Shown here: positions 46,633 through 55,521 of the stretch, in pieces
Position numbering within the stretch: the first letter of the stretch is position 1
How the letters are laid out: each line of letters opens with the position of its first letter
From: Cyanobacteria bacterium OH_PDB_230
GTDB taxonomy: Bacteria > Cyanobacteriota > Vampirovibrionia > Gastranaerophilales > Gastranaerophilaceae
Reading direction: 5' to 3'
Assembly: GCA_023421795.1 (NCBI GenBank)
Contig: JAEZSO010000003.1
Location: 62,001 to 126,000 of the forward strand
DNA: 64,000 nt
Program-made: the position numbers and the translations under genes
The notes under the pieces: generated by a model
Seen by the model: only the letters and a program-made list of their open reading frames with translations
The model's database searches: none
Told to the model about the DNA's origin: nothing

Positions 46633-48060
46633 CTATAAATCAAATCCGCAATAAGAAAGGTCAAAGCTCTTGTTGCAGACAGGGAAATTAGATATTTGTC
46701 CGTTGCGGTTTGCAATTGCAAGTCCGAACCAGTTGTTAAAAGACGGATCTTTGATTTTATATGATTGAATATGACCGTTTTTATCGGTAACAACAGAATG
46801 AACAAGTTCCCCTCTCCAAGATTCTGTAATTGCATTCACAAAAGAGTTTGGAGCCAAGTTTATTGCTTGTTTTTCAGTATTGATTTCGCCTTCTAATTGC
46901 GTTAAAAGGTTTTCTATGATTTCTTTTGATTTTTTGATTTCTAAATATCTTATATAAAATCTTGAATGAACATCTCCGCCGCCTGTTGTCGTTATTTCAA
47001 ATTTTTCATCATCAAATTTTCTCGCATCAATCTTTATATTGCAAGCACGTGCAGCAGGTCCTACTATTCCGATTTCTTTGGCATGTTTTGTTCCGATAAT
47101 GCCAGTGCTTTCTAGTCTTGATAAGACTGAGGCATTATTGTTCATCGCGTTCATCATTTCATCAATGCGGTTTTCAACTTCAATAAGCATTTTTGAAATT
47201 TTTTCTTTCATTTCATCGTTTATATCAAAATTTACTCCGCCAATTTTTATTAATCCTTTTCCAAATCGATTACCGCAAATCTCAAGCGTAGTATTAATAA
47301 CTAATGTTCTTGTGACTCCAAAAACCGCGGAACCGATTTTATAAGCAATATCTTCTGCAATCGCACCCAAATCGCCAATATGAATCGCAATTCTTTCCAT
47401 CTCTAATGCTATATTTCTTATTAGTTTTGATTTTTTATCAACGGTAATGTTGGATAAACCTTCCATCGCATGAGCAAAAGTGATTGCATATGCTATTGAG
47501 CTGTCTCCGCAAACAGATTCAGCCAACTGAACTGATGGTTTATTTTTTAACATTTTTTCGACGCCTCGATGCTGATAACCGAGTTGAATTTCTAAATGAT
47601 TAATTCTTTCGGAGTTACACAAAAACCTAAAATGCCCAGGTTCAATTATCCCGGCATGAACAGGACCAACAGAAACCTCATGTGTTTGTCTGTCATCTGA
47701 TTTTAAAAATTCATAGCCTTCTTGTTCTCTCACTGGTTTTAACCAAGGGTGCCCGATTGGTTCTATTCCGAAATTTTCATAAATCTCCCTTTCAAACAAA
47801 TGCAATGCGGGGTTCGCTAATGTCATTGATTCATATTTGTTTTCGATATAACTGGAGATAACAAAAAGTTTCGCTTTGTCTTGTGTCATCTCATTTCGGG
47901 TAAAAATGCAGTATAGCCTGTTTTTTTCATCTTCTTGATTCACAAAAAACTGTATAACCCTCATCTTCTTCAATACAAGATCTGTTCTTAGATTTTTAAA
48001 GTTATCTATAGGTATTTCAGATTTATTTACAGCTTGATTGTTTTTAATTTCTAAATACAT
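46633..48060 (-). CDS. Ehr complex large subunit (HyfG/NuoCD-like), Ni ligands absent
   Basis: A 475-residue fusion of NuoC-like (about 1-115) and NuoD/hydrogenase-large-subunit-like parts. [NiFe] hydrogenases need two CxxC motifs: near the N-terminus 'E(R/S)xCGxCxxxH' and 'DPCxxC' at the C-terminus. Here the first reads 'ESVCGDSSIAY' (C184 present, the second Cys is Ser187), and the second place reads 'DPSFNNW', with only C462 and C471 near the end, not in CxxC. A Ni-Fe site is therefore unlikely. Such proteins belong to energy-converting hydrogenase-related (Ehr) complexes of unknown reaction. GGGAGG lies 7 bases before the ATG, which overlaps the preceding gene by 10 bases. Confidence 0.88.
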   Translation of the reverse strand: MYLEIKNNQAVNKSEIPIDNFKNLRTDLVLKKMRVIQFFVNQEDEKNRLYCIFTRNEMTQDKAKLFVISSYIENKYESMTLANPALHLFEREIYENFGIEPIGHPWLKPVREQEGYEFLKSDDRQTHEVSVGPVHAGIIEPGHFRFLCNSERINHLEIQLGYQHRGVEKMLKNKPSVQLAESVCGDSSIAYAITFAHAMEGLSNITVDKKSKLIRNIALEMERIAIHIGDLGAIAEDIAYKIGSAVFGVTRTLVINTTLEICGNRFGKGLIKIGGVNFDINDEMKEKISKMLIEVENRIDEMMNAMNNNASVLSRLESTGIIGTKHAKEIGIVGPAARACNIKIDARKFDDEKFEITTTGGGDVHSRFYIRYLEIKKSKEIIENLLTQLEGEINTEKQAINLAPNSFVNAITESWRGELVHSVVTDKNGHIQSYKIKDPSFNNWFGLAIANRNGQISNFPVCNKSFDLSYCGFDL

Positions 48061-49277
48061 TTAATGGCCTCCCTAATTAAGTCATAAAGCCAAGTCGGGA
48101 TATAAAAACCTAAAATTAAAACACAGGATAATAAGCATATTTGGGGCAAATAGTTTCTTAGAGGCAATTTTGTTTCATTATTCAAATTTGACGGAGAAAA
48201 AGACATTTTTATAACTGCTCTTATAATTCCATATGCTACAACCGTTATTAAAAGCGAAAATATTCCCGCAAGAACAAAATGCTTACCAACAAATAATTGT
48301 TTTAATATTAAAAATTTTGAGAAAAATATCGGTGAAGGAGGAATACCAAGAATAAATACTCCGCAAAATATCCATAGCCATCCGCTTATTTTATCAGATT
48401 CAAGTAAACCTTGAACTTTTAACACTTCTTTTGTTTTATAAGTATGCAAAATATTTCCTGCAGTCATAAAAAACGATGATTTTATTAATGAGTGTGCTAT
48501 TAAATGCAAAATTGCAGCAAAAACGCCGACCCCACCTACGGAAATTCCGATGGCCATTATTCCCATATTCTCAATGGAAGAATAAGCCAACATTCTTTTA
48601 TAATTGACAATTTTAAATACATATACGGCCGTTATGCATATTGAGAGGATTCCCATCACCAAAAGAAGAACATGAGCGTATTTAAACAAACCTGCCAAAT
48701 CCATTAACTTCGTGTATCTTAAAATGACAAGAAAAGCAGAATTCAAAAGTGTTGCAGAAAGCATAGCTGAAACAGGTGATGAGGCTTCGGCGTGAGCATC
48801 TGGAAGCCAGAAATGAACCGGAGCCAAACCGACTTTTGTGCCAAAACCTACTAAAATAAATGCGTAAGATAATTTTAACCAAAACGGTTCTATTACCGTC
48901 GCATTTGCATATAAATTATTATAATAAAGTGAGCTTACGGTATTTGATCCGATCAAAAGCATTATTATCCCTACAAATGCAACAGAAATACCTATCGAGC
49001 ATAAGAAAACATATTTCCAAGTCGCCTCCAGTGAATGTTCTGTTTTGCCTTGCAAAATCAAATAGGCACTTGTTAGAGTAGTTGCCTCGACGAACACCCA
49101 AGTTAACCCCAGATGATTGCTTAAAATTGCACCTACCATTGATAAGAAAAACAATGAAAATATAATATTGTATTTCCAATCTTTTATTCCTTGATAGATT
49201 ATAATGCCGACTGTTACGACAATTAAAACAGCCAAGAAAATCATATTTAAACTATCTAAAATAAAATAACTATTCAT
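48051..49277 (-). CDS. Ehr complex antiporter-like subunit (HyfF/NuoN-like)
   Basis: A 408-residue membrane protein of the Mrp-antiporter/NuoL-M-N family with about 11-12 helices. It keeps 'FGTKVGLAPVHFWLPDAHAEASSPVSAMLSA', where the Lys and His of the proton channel lie, and 'MLAYSSIENMGI'. It is shorter than HyfF (about 526). The start overlaps the stop of the preceding gene; ATG 49277 or GTG 49286 are both possible. Confidence 0.87.
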   Translation of the reverse strand: MNSYFILDSLNMIFLAVLIVVTVGIIIYQGIKDWKYNIIFSLFFLSMVGAILSNHLGLTWVFVEATTLTSAYLILQGKTEHSLEATWKYVFLCSIGISVAFVGIIMLLIGSNTVSSLYYNNLYANATVIEPFWLKLSYAFILVGFGTKVGLAPVHFWLPDAHAEASSPVSAMLSATLLNSAFLVILRYTKLMDLAGLFKYAHVLLLVMGILSICITAVYVFKIVNYKRMLAYSSIENMGIMAIGISVGGVGVFAAILHLIAHSLIKSSFFMTAGNILHTYKTKEVLKVQGLLESDKISGWLWIFCGVFILGIPPSPIFFSKFLILKQLFVGKHFVLAGIFSLLITVVAYGIIRAVIKMSFSPSNLNNETKLPLRNYLPQICLLSCVLILGFYIPTWLYDLIREAIKCI

Positions 49278-49920
49278 CGCAATCACAGTCTTTCAAATTA
49301 CAAATCTGGCAAACGTCCGGATTATGAAATCCTTGTTCAAATTTTCCAACCAAAAGGCCTAGAGTGAATATTGCAATGAACACATCAAGCAAAACCCCCA
49401 AGCTAATAATCATAGGCATTTCTTTGGCAACTGAAAAGGAAAGTAAGAAAATTCCGTTTTCGAGCATTGCAAAACCTATTACATGTGTTATTAATTTTTT
49501 CTTTGTTGTTAAAAAGAAAAAGCTGATTATTATCGTTGAAAGTGCTATTCCAAAATACAGTTTTGAAACACTTGTCAAATATTCACTATGGATATTTGAT
49601 ACAAGCAAACCGCCTAAAAAAATAAAACTGGAAACAGCCAAAGAATAAAAATGCGGGAACCTCGGGTCTGAATCCCTTTTTATATTATTCTTTATTGCAA
49701 CGTGTTTTAAAAAAGAAGGTACTAAAGCCGCTTTCACCACAAAAGTTTCTGTAATCAGTAACAAAAACATCATTAATTCTTGTTCATGATGGTAAATGAT
49801 TGTAATCAAACAAAGTAAAATGCCTTGAAGCCTAAGCATATTTATTTGAGCCAAGGTTCTGCTTGATGCCGCCATATAAAGAATAGAAAATCCAAATATT
49901 AAAACTAATAAAGTAATCAA
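49270..49920 (-). CDS. Ehr complex subunit HyfE-like (NuoK-related)
   Basis: A 216-residue membrane protein with about six helices, the size of HyfE (216). 'AMLENGIFLLSFSVA' corresponds to the NuoK-like 'LENG' with a membrane Glu used for proton transfer. It ends in 'NPDVCQICNLKDCDCDE', a Cys-rich tail (CQICNLKDCDC) that I do not expect in HyfE and that might bind a metal. It starts at TTG with GGAGG 6 bases upstream, overlapping the previous stop. Confidence 0.85.
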   Translation of the reverse strand: MITLLVLIFGFSILYMAASSRTLAQINMLRLQGILLCLITIIYHHEQELMMFLLLITETFVVKAALVPSFLKHVAIKNNIKRDSDPRFPHFYSLAVSSFIFLGGLLVSNIHSEYLTSVSKLYFGIALSTIIISFFFLTTKKKLITHVIGFAMLENGIFLLSFSVAKEMPMIISLGVLLDVFIAIFTLGLLVGKFEQGFHNPDVCQICNLKDCDCDE

Positions 49921-50792
49921 ATCAAACCTCCATATAGGTTTAAAAGCGATAAGGCCATTATAATAAGTGCAACGGTAATTAAGACAAAAGTGTATTCAAT
50001 AATATGAGTTAATCTTAATCTTGCCGATACAGACTCGATAAATCCGATGATTACAGCAACAGCTAAAATCACGATAATTGTTCCAAGAATTGAATCGGGA
50101 GCTAAAAGCGAAGAAATCAAGCCGGTGAAAAGTAACATTTTTAATGCGCTTGAGTAGGCAATTAACGCTAAATCAACTCCGGAATTGTCTAAAATCATTG
50201 ATTCGTGGATCATTGTTAATTCTAAGTGTGTCGTAGGATCGTCAACCGGTGTTCTGGAGCCTTCTATTAATATCATCAAAAATATTGCAATAACGGCTAA
50301 GATAACTATTAATAGCCAAATTTTATTATTTAAAGCTAAAATCTTAGATAAACTCTCAAAAGAATAAATATGACCTATGGCGCAAATAGAAGAAATTATT
50401 ATAAAAAATGCAGGTTCTACAAGGGATGTATAGCTTGCTTCTCTGCTTGCGCCCATCCCTTCAAAACTTGACCCTGTATCCATTGCGGCAATTATACTGA
50501 AAAATTTCCCAAGGGCTAAAACGTAAGCAAATAATATAAAATCGCCTTGAAAATGAAAAATACAAATCAAAACAGCCGCCATTATTACACACGCCAGGTT
50601 AATAGAAGGCGCAATTTGGAAAATAAATGATGTAGTTTCACTTATTACTAATCCTTTTTTGAGTAGTTTAAAAAAGTCAAAATATGGCTGAAAAATTGAT
50701 GCTCCTACGCGGCCTGTAATAACAGCTCTTGTTTTGTTTATCAAACCAATAAATAAAAATGGGAGAATTAAAAGTAATAAGAATTGCATCAT
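49917..50792 (-). CDS. Ehr complex subunit HyfC/NuoH-like
   Basis: A 291-residue membrane protein with about eight helices. 'RVGASIFQPYFDFFKLLKKG' is the NuoH loop that meets the quinone or electron-transfer module, and 'EGSRTPVDDPTTHLELTMIHE' is the acidic segment that links redox change to ion movement. The start overlaps the NuoL-like gene's stop (ATGATG). Confidence 0.9.
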   Translation of the reverse strand: MMQFLLLLILPFLFIGLINKTRAVITGRVGASIFQPYFDFFKLLKKGLVISETTSFIFQIAPSINLACVIMAAVLICIFHFQGDFILFAYVLALGKFFSIIAAMDTGSSFEGMGASREASYTSLVEPAFFIIISSICAIGHIYSFESLSKILALNNKIWLLIVILAVIAIFLMILIEGSRTPVDDPTTHLELTMIHESMILDNSGVDLALIAYSSALKMLLFTGLISSLLAPDSILGTIIVILAVAVIIGFIESVSARLRLTHIIEYTFVLITVALIIMALSLLNLYGGLI

Positions 50793-52732
50793 AATTTTAC
50801 CGCCATAACTATTGTTATAACTAAGAAAATTAAGCCGTATAACAAATATTTTTGGATATTACCGCTTTGTATCCAGTAAAATTTAGAGATAAAAAATTTA
50901 TCAAATTCAACAATCGGCTTTACTATATAAAATTCAAATATATCAATTACTTTTGATTTAAAATGAGTTTTCTGTGGAAACAACTCTTTTATAGTTTTAA
51001 AATCAAGCTCCCGAATAAATAAAGGGGTTAAGAACCCTAAAAATGGTCTTGAGAAAGAATAATTAGAATATTGCATTTTAGCGGAAACGTTCTGATATCC
51101 GCACCCCCAGGTTTTATGTTTAACTACACTCTTATTTTTTAGGATTAGAGTTTTTATAAGCAGAAGAGCGCTTGTTAAAACCAGTAGAATCAAGTTAAAG
51201 ATTGATATATTTGCCAATAGTTGTTTTGGGACAGTCAATGGTGTTTTTAAGAACATTGAACAAACGCCACCAAGTAAAGATACAATGGCGGCAGGGAATA
51301 TTCCTATTAAAATAGTAAATATTGCCAAAATAAACATTGGAATCAACATGGATTTTGGATTGTCATTATTTACTTTTTGAGCATTTTCACTTCTTGGCAT
51401 ACCTAAAAAAATTATGCTAAACATGTTCGCAAATGAAATTAGAGCCATTGCCCCCACGAAAGCAAGTATTCCGATAGATAACATCAATACAGGGTATAAA
51501 AAATGATTTTTTGATGCGAAGCTGCTAAGGATACCTAAATATATAAAAATCTCACTTATAAATCCATTAAACGGCGGCATTGCGCAGATAGCAATTGAGC
51601 CGACTAAAAATAAACTTGCGGTGTAAGGCATGGACTTAATTAATCCACCAAGTTTTTCGCAATCTTTTGTATGTACTTTTGAATCGACAGAACCCGCAGC
51701 CAAAAATAAAAGCGATTTAAAAATGGAATGATTAATAATATGGGCAAATACACCCAAAAACCCAAATCCGGCCATAATGGTATTCTGATAGCATAATCCA
51801 AGCATTGCTAGTCCAAGTGAAGTTGTAATTAATCCAATATTTTCTATGGAAGAATATGCAAGCATTTTTTTGTAATTTCTCTGAGCAACCGCATATAAAA
51901 TGCCCCAAAATGCAGAAATAACACCTATGAACAATATTAAATACGAAATAAACAAAGACGGTGTTTCTACATAAGTTAGTATTCTTAGGATTCCATAAAT
52001 TCCTGTTTTAATCATAACACCACTCATTAATGCCGAAATATGAGAAGGTGCTATAGGATGTGCTTTTGGAAGCCAGGTATGAAGCGGTATAAATCCGGCC
52101 TTTACTCCAAACCCGATTAAGAATATGGAAAAAATAATATTTGATATTTGTCCCTGAAAGTCTGCGAAATTCAAACTTCCTGTTTTTAAGTTCAATAAAA
52201 TGAATCCATAAAACAAGAACAATGCGCCTACTTGCATAGAAATTAAATAATTAATGGCAATTTGCCTGACTTCTTTTTTTTCGTTTTCAAATAATAAAAG
52301 GAAGAAGGAAGACAGACTCATAATTTCCCAACAAATTAAAAACATCAAAATATTTTGTACTGTTACAACAAGAATCATGGCGGGGATAAAAAGTCCAAGA
52401 AAGAAATAATGCGTAGATAAATCTTTTTTATACGGTTCTAGGTATTTATTGGAATAAATTATTGCAAATAATCCTATCATCAGGATAATAAGAACAAAGA
52501 CCGCTGATAAAGGGTCAAGTACAAAATTGACATTCCCAATTAATCCGCTAAAGTCTACGGTTTTTAAAAAAGTTTTATTTTTAAAAAAGACAATAGTAGT
52601 TGGGATTAGCCCCAAAACTGTTGCAAGTCCTGAAAATAAAGTAAAGATTATTGCTTTATATTTTTCCTTAAAGAGTATTTGGGCTAAACCTGAAAAAACA
52701 AATAAGATTATTGAAGTAAATAAAAATATCAT
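50789..52732 (-). CDS. Ehr complex antiporter-like subunit (HyfB/NuoL-like)
   Basis: A 647-residue protein and the first gene of the operon. It has about 14-16 membrane helices with the antiporter core 'IGFGVKAGFIPLHTWLPKAHPIAPSHISALMSG' and 'KKMLAYSSIENIGLI'. A C-terminal part ('TWGCGYQNVSAKMQYSNYSF') and a last amphipathic helix match HyfB. Start ATG 52732 or TTG 52753; neither has a strong ribosome site. No HyfD-like third antiporter gene is present. Confidence 0.9.
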   Translation of the reverse strand: MIFLFTSIILFVFSGLAQILFKEKYKAIIFTLFSGLATVLGLIPTTIVFFKNKTFLKTVDFSGLIGNVNFVLDPLSAVFVLIILMIGLFAIIYSNKYLEPYKKDLSTHYFFLGLFIPAMILVVTVQNILMFLICWEIMSLSSFFLLLFENEKKEVRQIAINYLISMQVGALFLFYGFILLNLKTGSLNFADFQGQISNIIFSIFLIGFGVKAGFIPLHTWLPKAHPIAPSHISALMSGVMIKTGIYGILRILTYVETPSLFISYLILFIGVISAFWGILYAVAQRNYKKMLAYSSIENIGLITTSLGLAMLGLCYQNTIMAGFGFLGVFAHIINHSIFKSLLFLAAGSVDSKVHTKDCEKLGGLIKSMPYTASLFLVGSIAICAMPPFNGFISEIFIYLGILSSFASKNHFLYPVLMLSIGILAFVGAMALISFANMFSIIFLGMPRSENAQKVNNDNPKSMLIPMFILAIFTILIGIFPAAIVSLLGGVCSMFLKTPLTVPKQLLANISIFNLILLVLTSALLLIKTLILKNKSVVKHKTWGCGYQNVSAKMQYSNYSFSRPFLGFLTPLFIRELDFKTIKELFPQKTHFKSKVIDIFEFYIVKPIVEFDKFFISKFYWIQSGNIQKYLLYGLIFLVITIVMAVKL

Positions 52733-52898
52733 CTTTAGCTTAGCTTCTTTCAATAAAATTATCCTGCTAAAATATCAAAATTCAAGAAAAACATAAATAT
52801 AAAGAAGTTAAAAATCAATTGCAGATTAAACCTATCTGGTTTTGCATATTTTTATTATGAGTTCAAAGTTTGATTGTCGTAATCGTTTATTTAGGATT

Positions 52899-52987
52899 CG
52901 GTTAATACAGCAAAAGTCTGTAAAAATCCCTATTCTAAGAAATATTCCACCAACATTTCTGGACCAATTATATGGGGGCAGGACAAT
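52899..52987. repeat. Decayed repeat, copy A
   Basis: It starts CGGTTAATACAGCAAAAGTC (52899-52918), shared with copies B and C, and ends with GGACCAATTATATGGGGGCA GGACAAT (52961-52987), shared with copies C and E. It sits between the Ehr operon and a small membrane-protein gene. Confidence 0.7.
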
Positions 52988-53043
52988 ATTTTATCTATAT
53001 GTATTGCAGCAGATTGTTCTCTTGTTATACTTTTAATTTCCAT
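52930..53043 (-). pseudogene. Possible 37-residue ORF truncated by repeat copy A
   Basis: It begins MEIKSITREQSAAIHIDK with AGGAG 6 bases before the ATG, then runs into the repeat, which encodes ILSCPHIIGPEM, and stops soon after. A 25-residue ORF built the same way is at 56824-56901 (…LSCPRIIGPE…). The heads differ and the tails match, so each looks like the 5' end of a gene cut by arrival of the repeat. Confidence 0.35.
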
Positions 53044-53069
53044 AAATATCTCCTAATTTAAAAAAATTA

Positions 53070-53534
53070 CTACTTTAAATTTAGTACTGCTTTAATACAG
53101 TTCATAGACGTTCTTAAAATAAAGATTGTAGCCGTTAAACACATATAAATTATTATTGTTCTTCCAATTAGCCAAGCGATGGCAAAATTCAATCCTTGAA
53201 TTGAACTATTCTTATTTGCGAAAATATACAAAAATAATGAACTCGTATAATAAATAATAATCATAAAAAATGAAAAAAGTATTGAATATTTAAAGAACAT
53301 TTTGCTTTCAAATTTAAGAGATTTTTTTTCAATAAAAATGAAGGAAATATATATAATAACGGAAACTATAATTTCTATTATTGATGTACTTATTATCTCA
53401 TTATCAAAAGGATATCTAGCATGATCAAAATAAAAATAATAACTAATAAGTGCAGTAATTAATGCATAAATAAATATTTTATCTTTAAAAAAGCTAGTTA
53501 TTTTATCATTTATAGCTAAATGATTTTCTTCCAT
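53070..53534 (-). CDS. Hypothetical four-helix membrane protein
   Basis: A 154-residue protein with four hydrophobic segments (about 18-38, 48-68, 83-105, 117-143). No motif is recognised. The 50 bases upstream of its start ('TATCCATTCTAGCA' on the plus strand at about 53580) match those upstream of the 174-residue membrane protein at 56920-57444, and the two have the same topology, so they may be diverged copies of one gene. Confidence 0.6.
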   Translation of the reverse strand: MEENHLAINDKITSFFKDKIFIYALITALISYYFYFDHARYPFDNEIISTSIIEIIVSVIIYISFIFIEKKSLKFESKMFFKYSILFSFFMIIIYYTSSLFLYIFANKNSSIQGLNFAIAWLIGRTIIIYMCLTATIFILRTSMNCIKAVLNLK

Positions 53535-54009
53535 ATTTCCTCACTTCACATTTGTATTTTTATTTTTATTAAAACTTTATCCATTCTAGCAAATTTTTGA
53601 GAGGTGTTTGTAATATAAATTGCTGATTATAAGAATTTGTTACGCAAAAAGAAACAAGTATATTAATAAACTTGCCTATATATTTGGTTTTATAAAAATC
53701 TTATCAAATCCAAGCCTAGATCGCATAACAAACTCTTATATTCACATAGTCGTTCAAACTTTATAGGCATTAATTCAAGAGAAAAAATATTCAAAACTGA
53801 CTAGATAAATCTTAAACAGAAAATTTCTGTAAAGTTGCCATAAAAATTCTCTGTTAATTCTACATTCCCAAAAATCCAAGCAGTAAGGTAGATGTTTGCA
53901 AGAGAGCGGACTAATGCCCAAACCTAAAAATTAAATCGTCGTGGCTTCGGTTAATACAGCAAAAGTCTCTGAAAAATTTGAGTATCAGGGAAATTTTTTC
54001 TGTTATCTT
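53535..54009. other. 475-base gap with repeat copy B
   Basis: It contains the upstream region of the membrane-protein gene and, from about 53797 to 53971, repeat copy B. No gene or known RNA is seen. Confidence 0.5.
53797..53971. repeat. Decayed repeat, copy B
   Basis: The first 135 bases resemble 57571-57735 next to ssrA: CTGACTAG..AAATC..AAACAG, GCCATAAAAA, AATCCAAGCAG, GATGTTTG, CGGACTA, AAATTAAAT. The last part (53948-53971, CGGTTAATACAGCAAAAGTC) is shared with copies A and C. It ends 39 bases before the gdhA stop. Confidence 0.65.
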
Positions 54010-55404
54010 TTATACAATGCCTTGTGACATCATTGCTTTTGATATTTTCATAAAACTCGCTATGTTAGCACCTGCTACATAATTATTCCCATATCCATAT
54101 TCGTTTGCAGCACTTTGGCAAGCTTCAAAAATATTTGTTACAATCGTATCAAGCTTTTCATTAACTTCTTCAGATGACCAATAATATCTCATTGAGTTTT
54201 GGGACATTTCAAGTGCAGAAGTTGCAACACCACCGGCATTTGCTGCTTTTGCTGGAGCGAACAAAACGCCATTTTCTAATAAGTAATGGGTAGCTTCAAT
54301 TGTAGTAGGCATATTAGCCCCTTCGCCAACGGCAAATACCCCGTTAGAAACAAGTTTTTTGGCTGTTTCCAGGTCAATTTCATTTTGTGTTGCACAAGGT
54401 AAGACGATATCTGTTTTTATATCAAATATGCGTGTTTTCCCGTTTTGAGTTTCCATGTATTCGGCATTTGGGTTGTATTTCAAATATTCTTTGATTCTTA
54501 ACCTGTCGATCTCTTTGATTTGTTGAATAGCAGCAAGATTAATACCATCTTTGTCATAAATGCAACCATTTGAGTCACTCATTGCTACAACTTTCGAGCC
54601 GTATTCTTGTATTTTTTGACAAGCATATATTGCAACATTGCCTGAACCTGTAATACTAACGGTTTTACCTTTTAATTCTTTTCCGTTTGCTTTCAACATT
54701 TCACGCATGAAATATATTAAGCCATATCCGGTAGCTTCTTTTCTAATTAAAGAGCCGCCGTATTCAGTTCCTTTTCCTGTTAAAACCCCTGCTTCGTAGA
54801 TGTTTTTAATTCTTTTAAATTGTCCAAACAAATATCCTATTTCTCTGGCACCGACACCAATGTCACCCGCGGGAACATCCGTGTTTTCTCCTATATGTCT
54901 TTGAAGTTCAGTCATAAAACTTTGACAAAATTTCATGACTTCATTGTCTGATTTGCCTTTTGGGTCAAAATCACTTCCGCCTTTTCCTCCGCCAATTGGC
55001 AATCCCGTCAAAGCATTCTTAAAAATTTGCTCAAATGCTAGAAATTTCATAATGCTAAGATTTACGCTTGGATGAAATCTTAAACCGCCTTTGTAAGGTC
55101 CTATTGCGCTATTAAATTGAACTCTGTACCCTTTGTTGACTTGTACTTTGCCATTATCATCAATCCAGGGGACTCTGAACATTACAACCCTTTCAGGTTC
55201 AACTAATCTTTCAAGTAAAGATGTTTTTTTGAATTCTTCATTTTGAGCTATAACTGGCTTCAAGGTTGTTATAACTTCTTCTACGGATTGTAAAAACTCT
55301 GTTTCATAAGGATTTTTAATTTTTGTTGATTCAATAATGCTAGATAAATACTCGACTTCAGATTCATCCTTAATTCTTTTTGTTTCAATTGTGTCAGATA
55401 ACAT
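54010..55404 (-). CDS. gdhA: NADP-type glutamate dehydrogenase
   Basis: A 464-residue hexameric-type enzyme. 'KGGLRFHPSVNLSIMKFLAFEQIFKNAL', 'GGGKGGSDFDPKGKSDNEVMKFCQSFM' (with the catalytic Lys) and 'PAGDIGVGAREIGYLFG' are the glutamate/2-oxoglutarate site, and 'VSITGSGNVAIYACQKI' the dinucleotide fold. It interconverts 2-oxoglutarate plus ammonia with glutamate. It sits among small genes of unknown function between repeats B and E, an odd place for a core enzyme. Confidence 0.96.
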   Translation of the reverse strand: MLSDTIETKRIKDESEVEYLSSIIESTKIKNPYETEFLQSVEEVITTLKPVIAQNEEFKKTSLLERLVEPERVVMFRVPWIDDNGKVQVNKGYRVQFNSAIGPYKGGLRFHPSVNLSIMKFLAFEQIFKNALTGLPIGGGKGGSDFDPKGKSDNEVMKFCQSFMTELQRHIGENTDVPAGDIGVGAREIGYLFGQFKRIKNIYEAGVLTGKGTEYGGSLIRKEATGYGLIYFMREMLKANGKELKGKTVSITGSGNVAIYACQKIQEYGSKVVAMSDSNGCIYDKDGINLAAIQQIKEIDRLRIKEYLKYNPNAEYMETQNGKTRIFDIKTDIVLPCATQNEIDLETAKKLVSNGVFAVGEGANMPTTIEATHYLLENGVLFAPAKAANAGGVATSALEMSQNSMRYYWSSEEVNEKLDTIVTNIFEACQSAANEYGYGNNYVAGANIASFMKISKAMMSQGIV

Positions 55405-55471
55405 GATACATTTCCCAATTTTTTACTACTTCATAGATAATATTCTAGTAAATCAACTCAGAATAGCAAGT

Positions 55472-55521
55472 TTATCAAATTACTAACTCTACTTCTGGTC
55501 AATTATATGGACGCAGGACAA
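55472..55521. repeat. Decayed repeat, copy E (right part only)
   Basis: TATCAAATTACTAACTCTA (55473-55491) and the degenerate GGTCAATTATATGGACGCAGGACAA end match copy C at 56822-56871. The end of the next minus-strand gene reads into it, so its last residues (SCPASI) come from the repeat. Confidence 0.7.

Noticed and set aside
46633..48060. [NiFe] hydrogenase large subunit
   Set aside because: Both CxxC nickel-ligand pairs are broken (C184-G-D-S187; no DPCxxC at the end).
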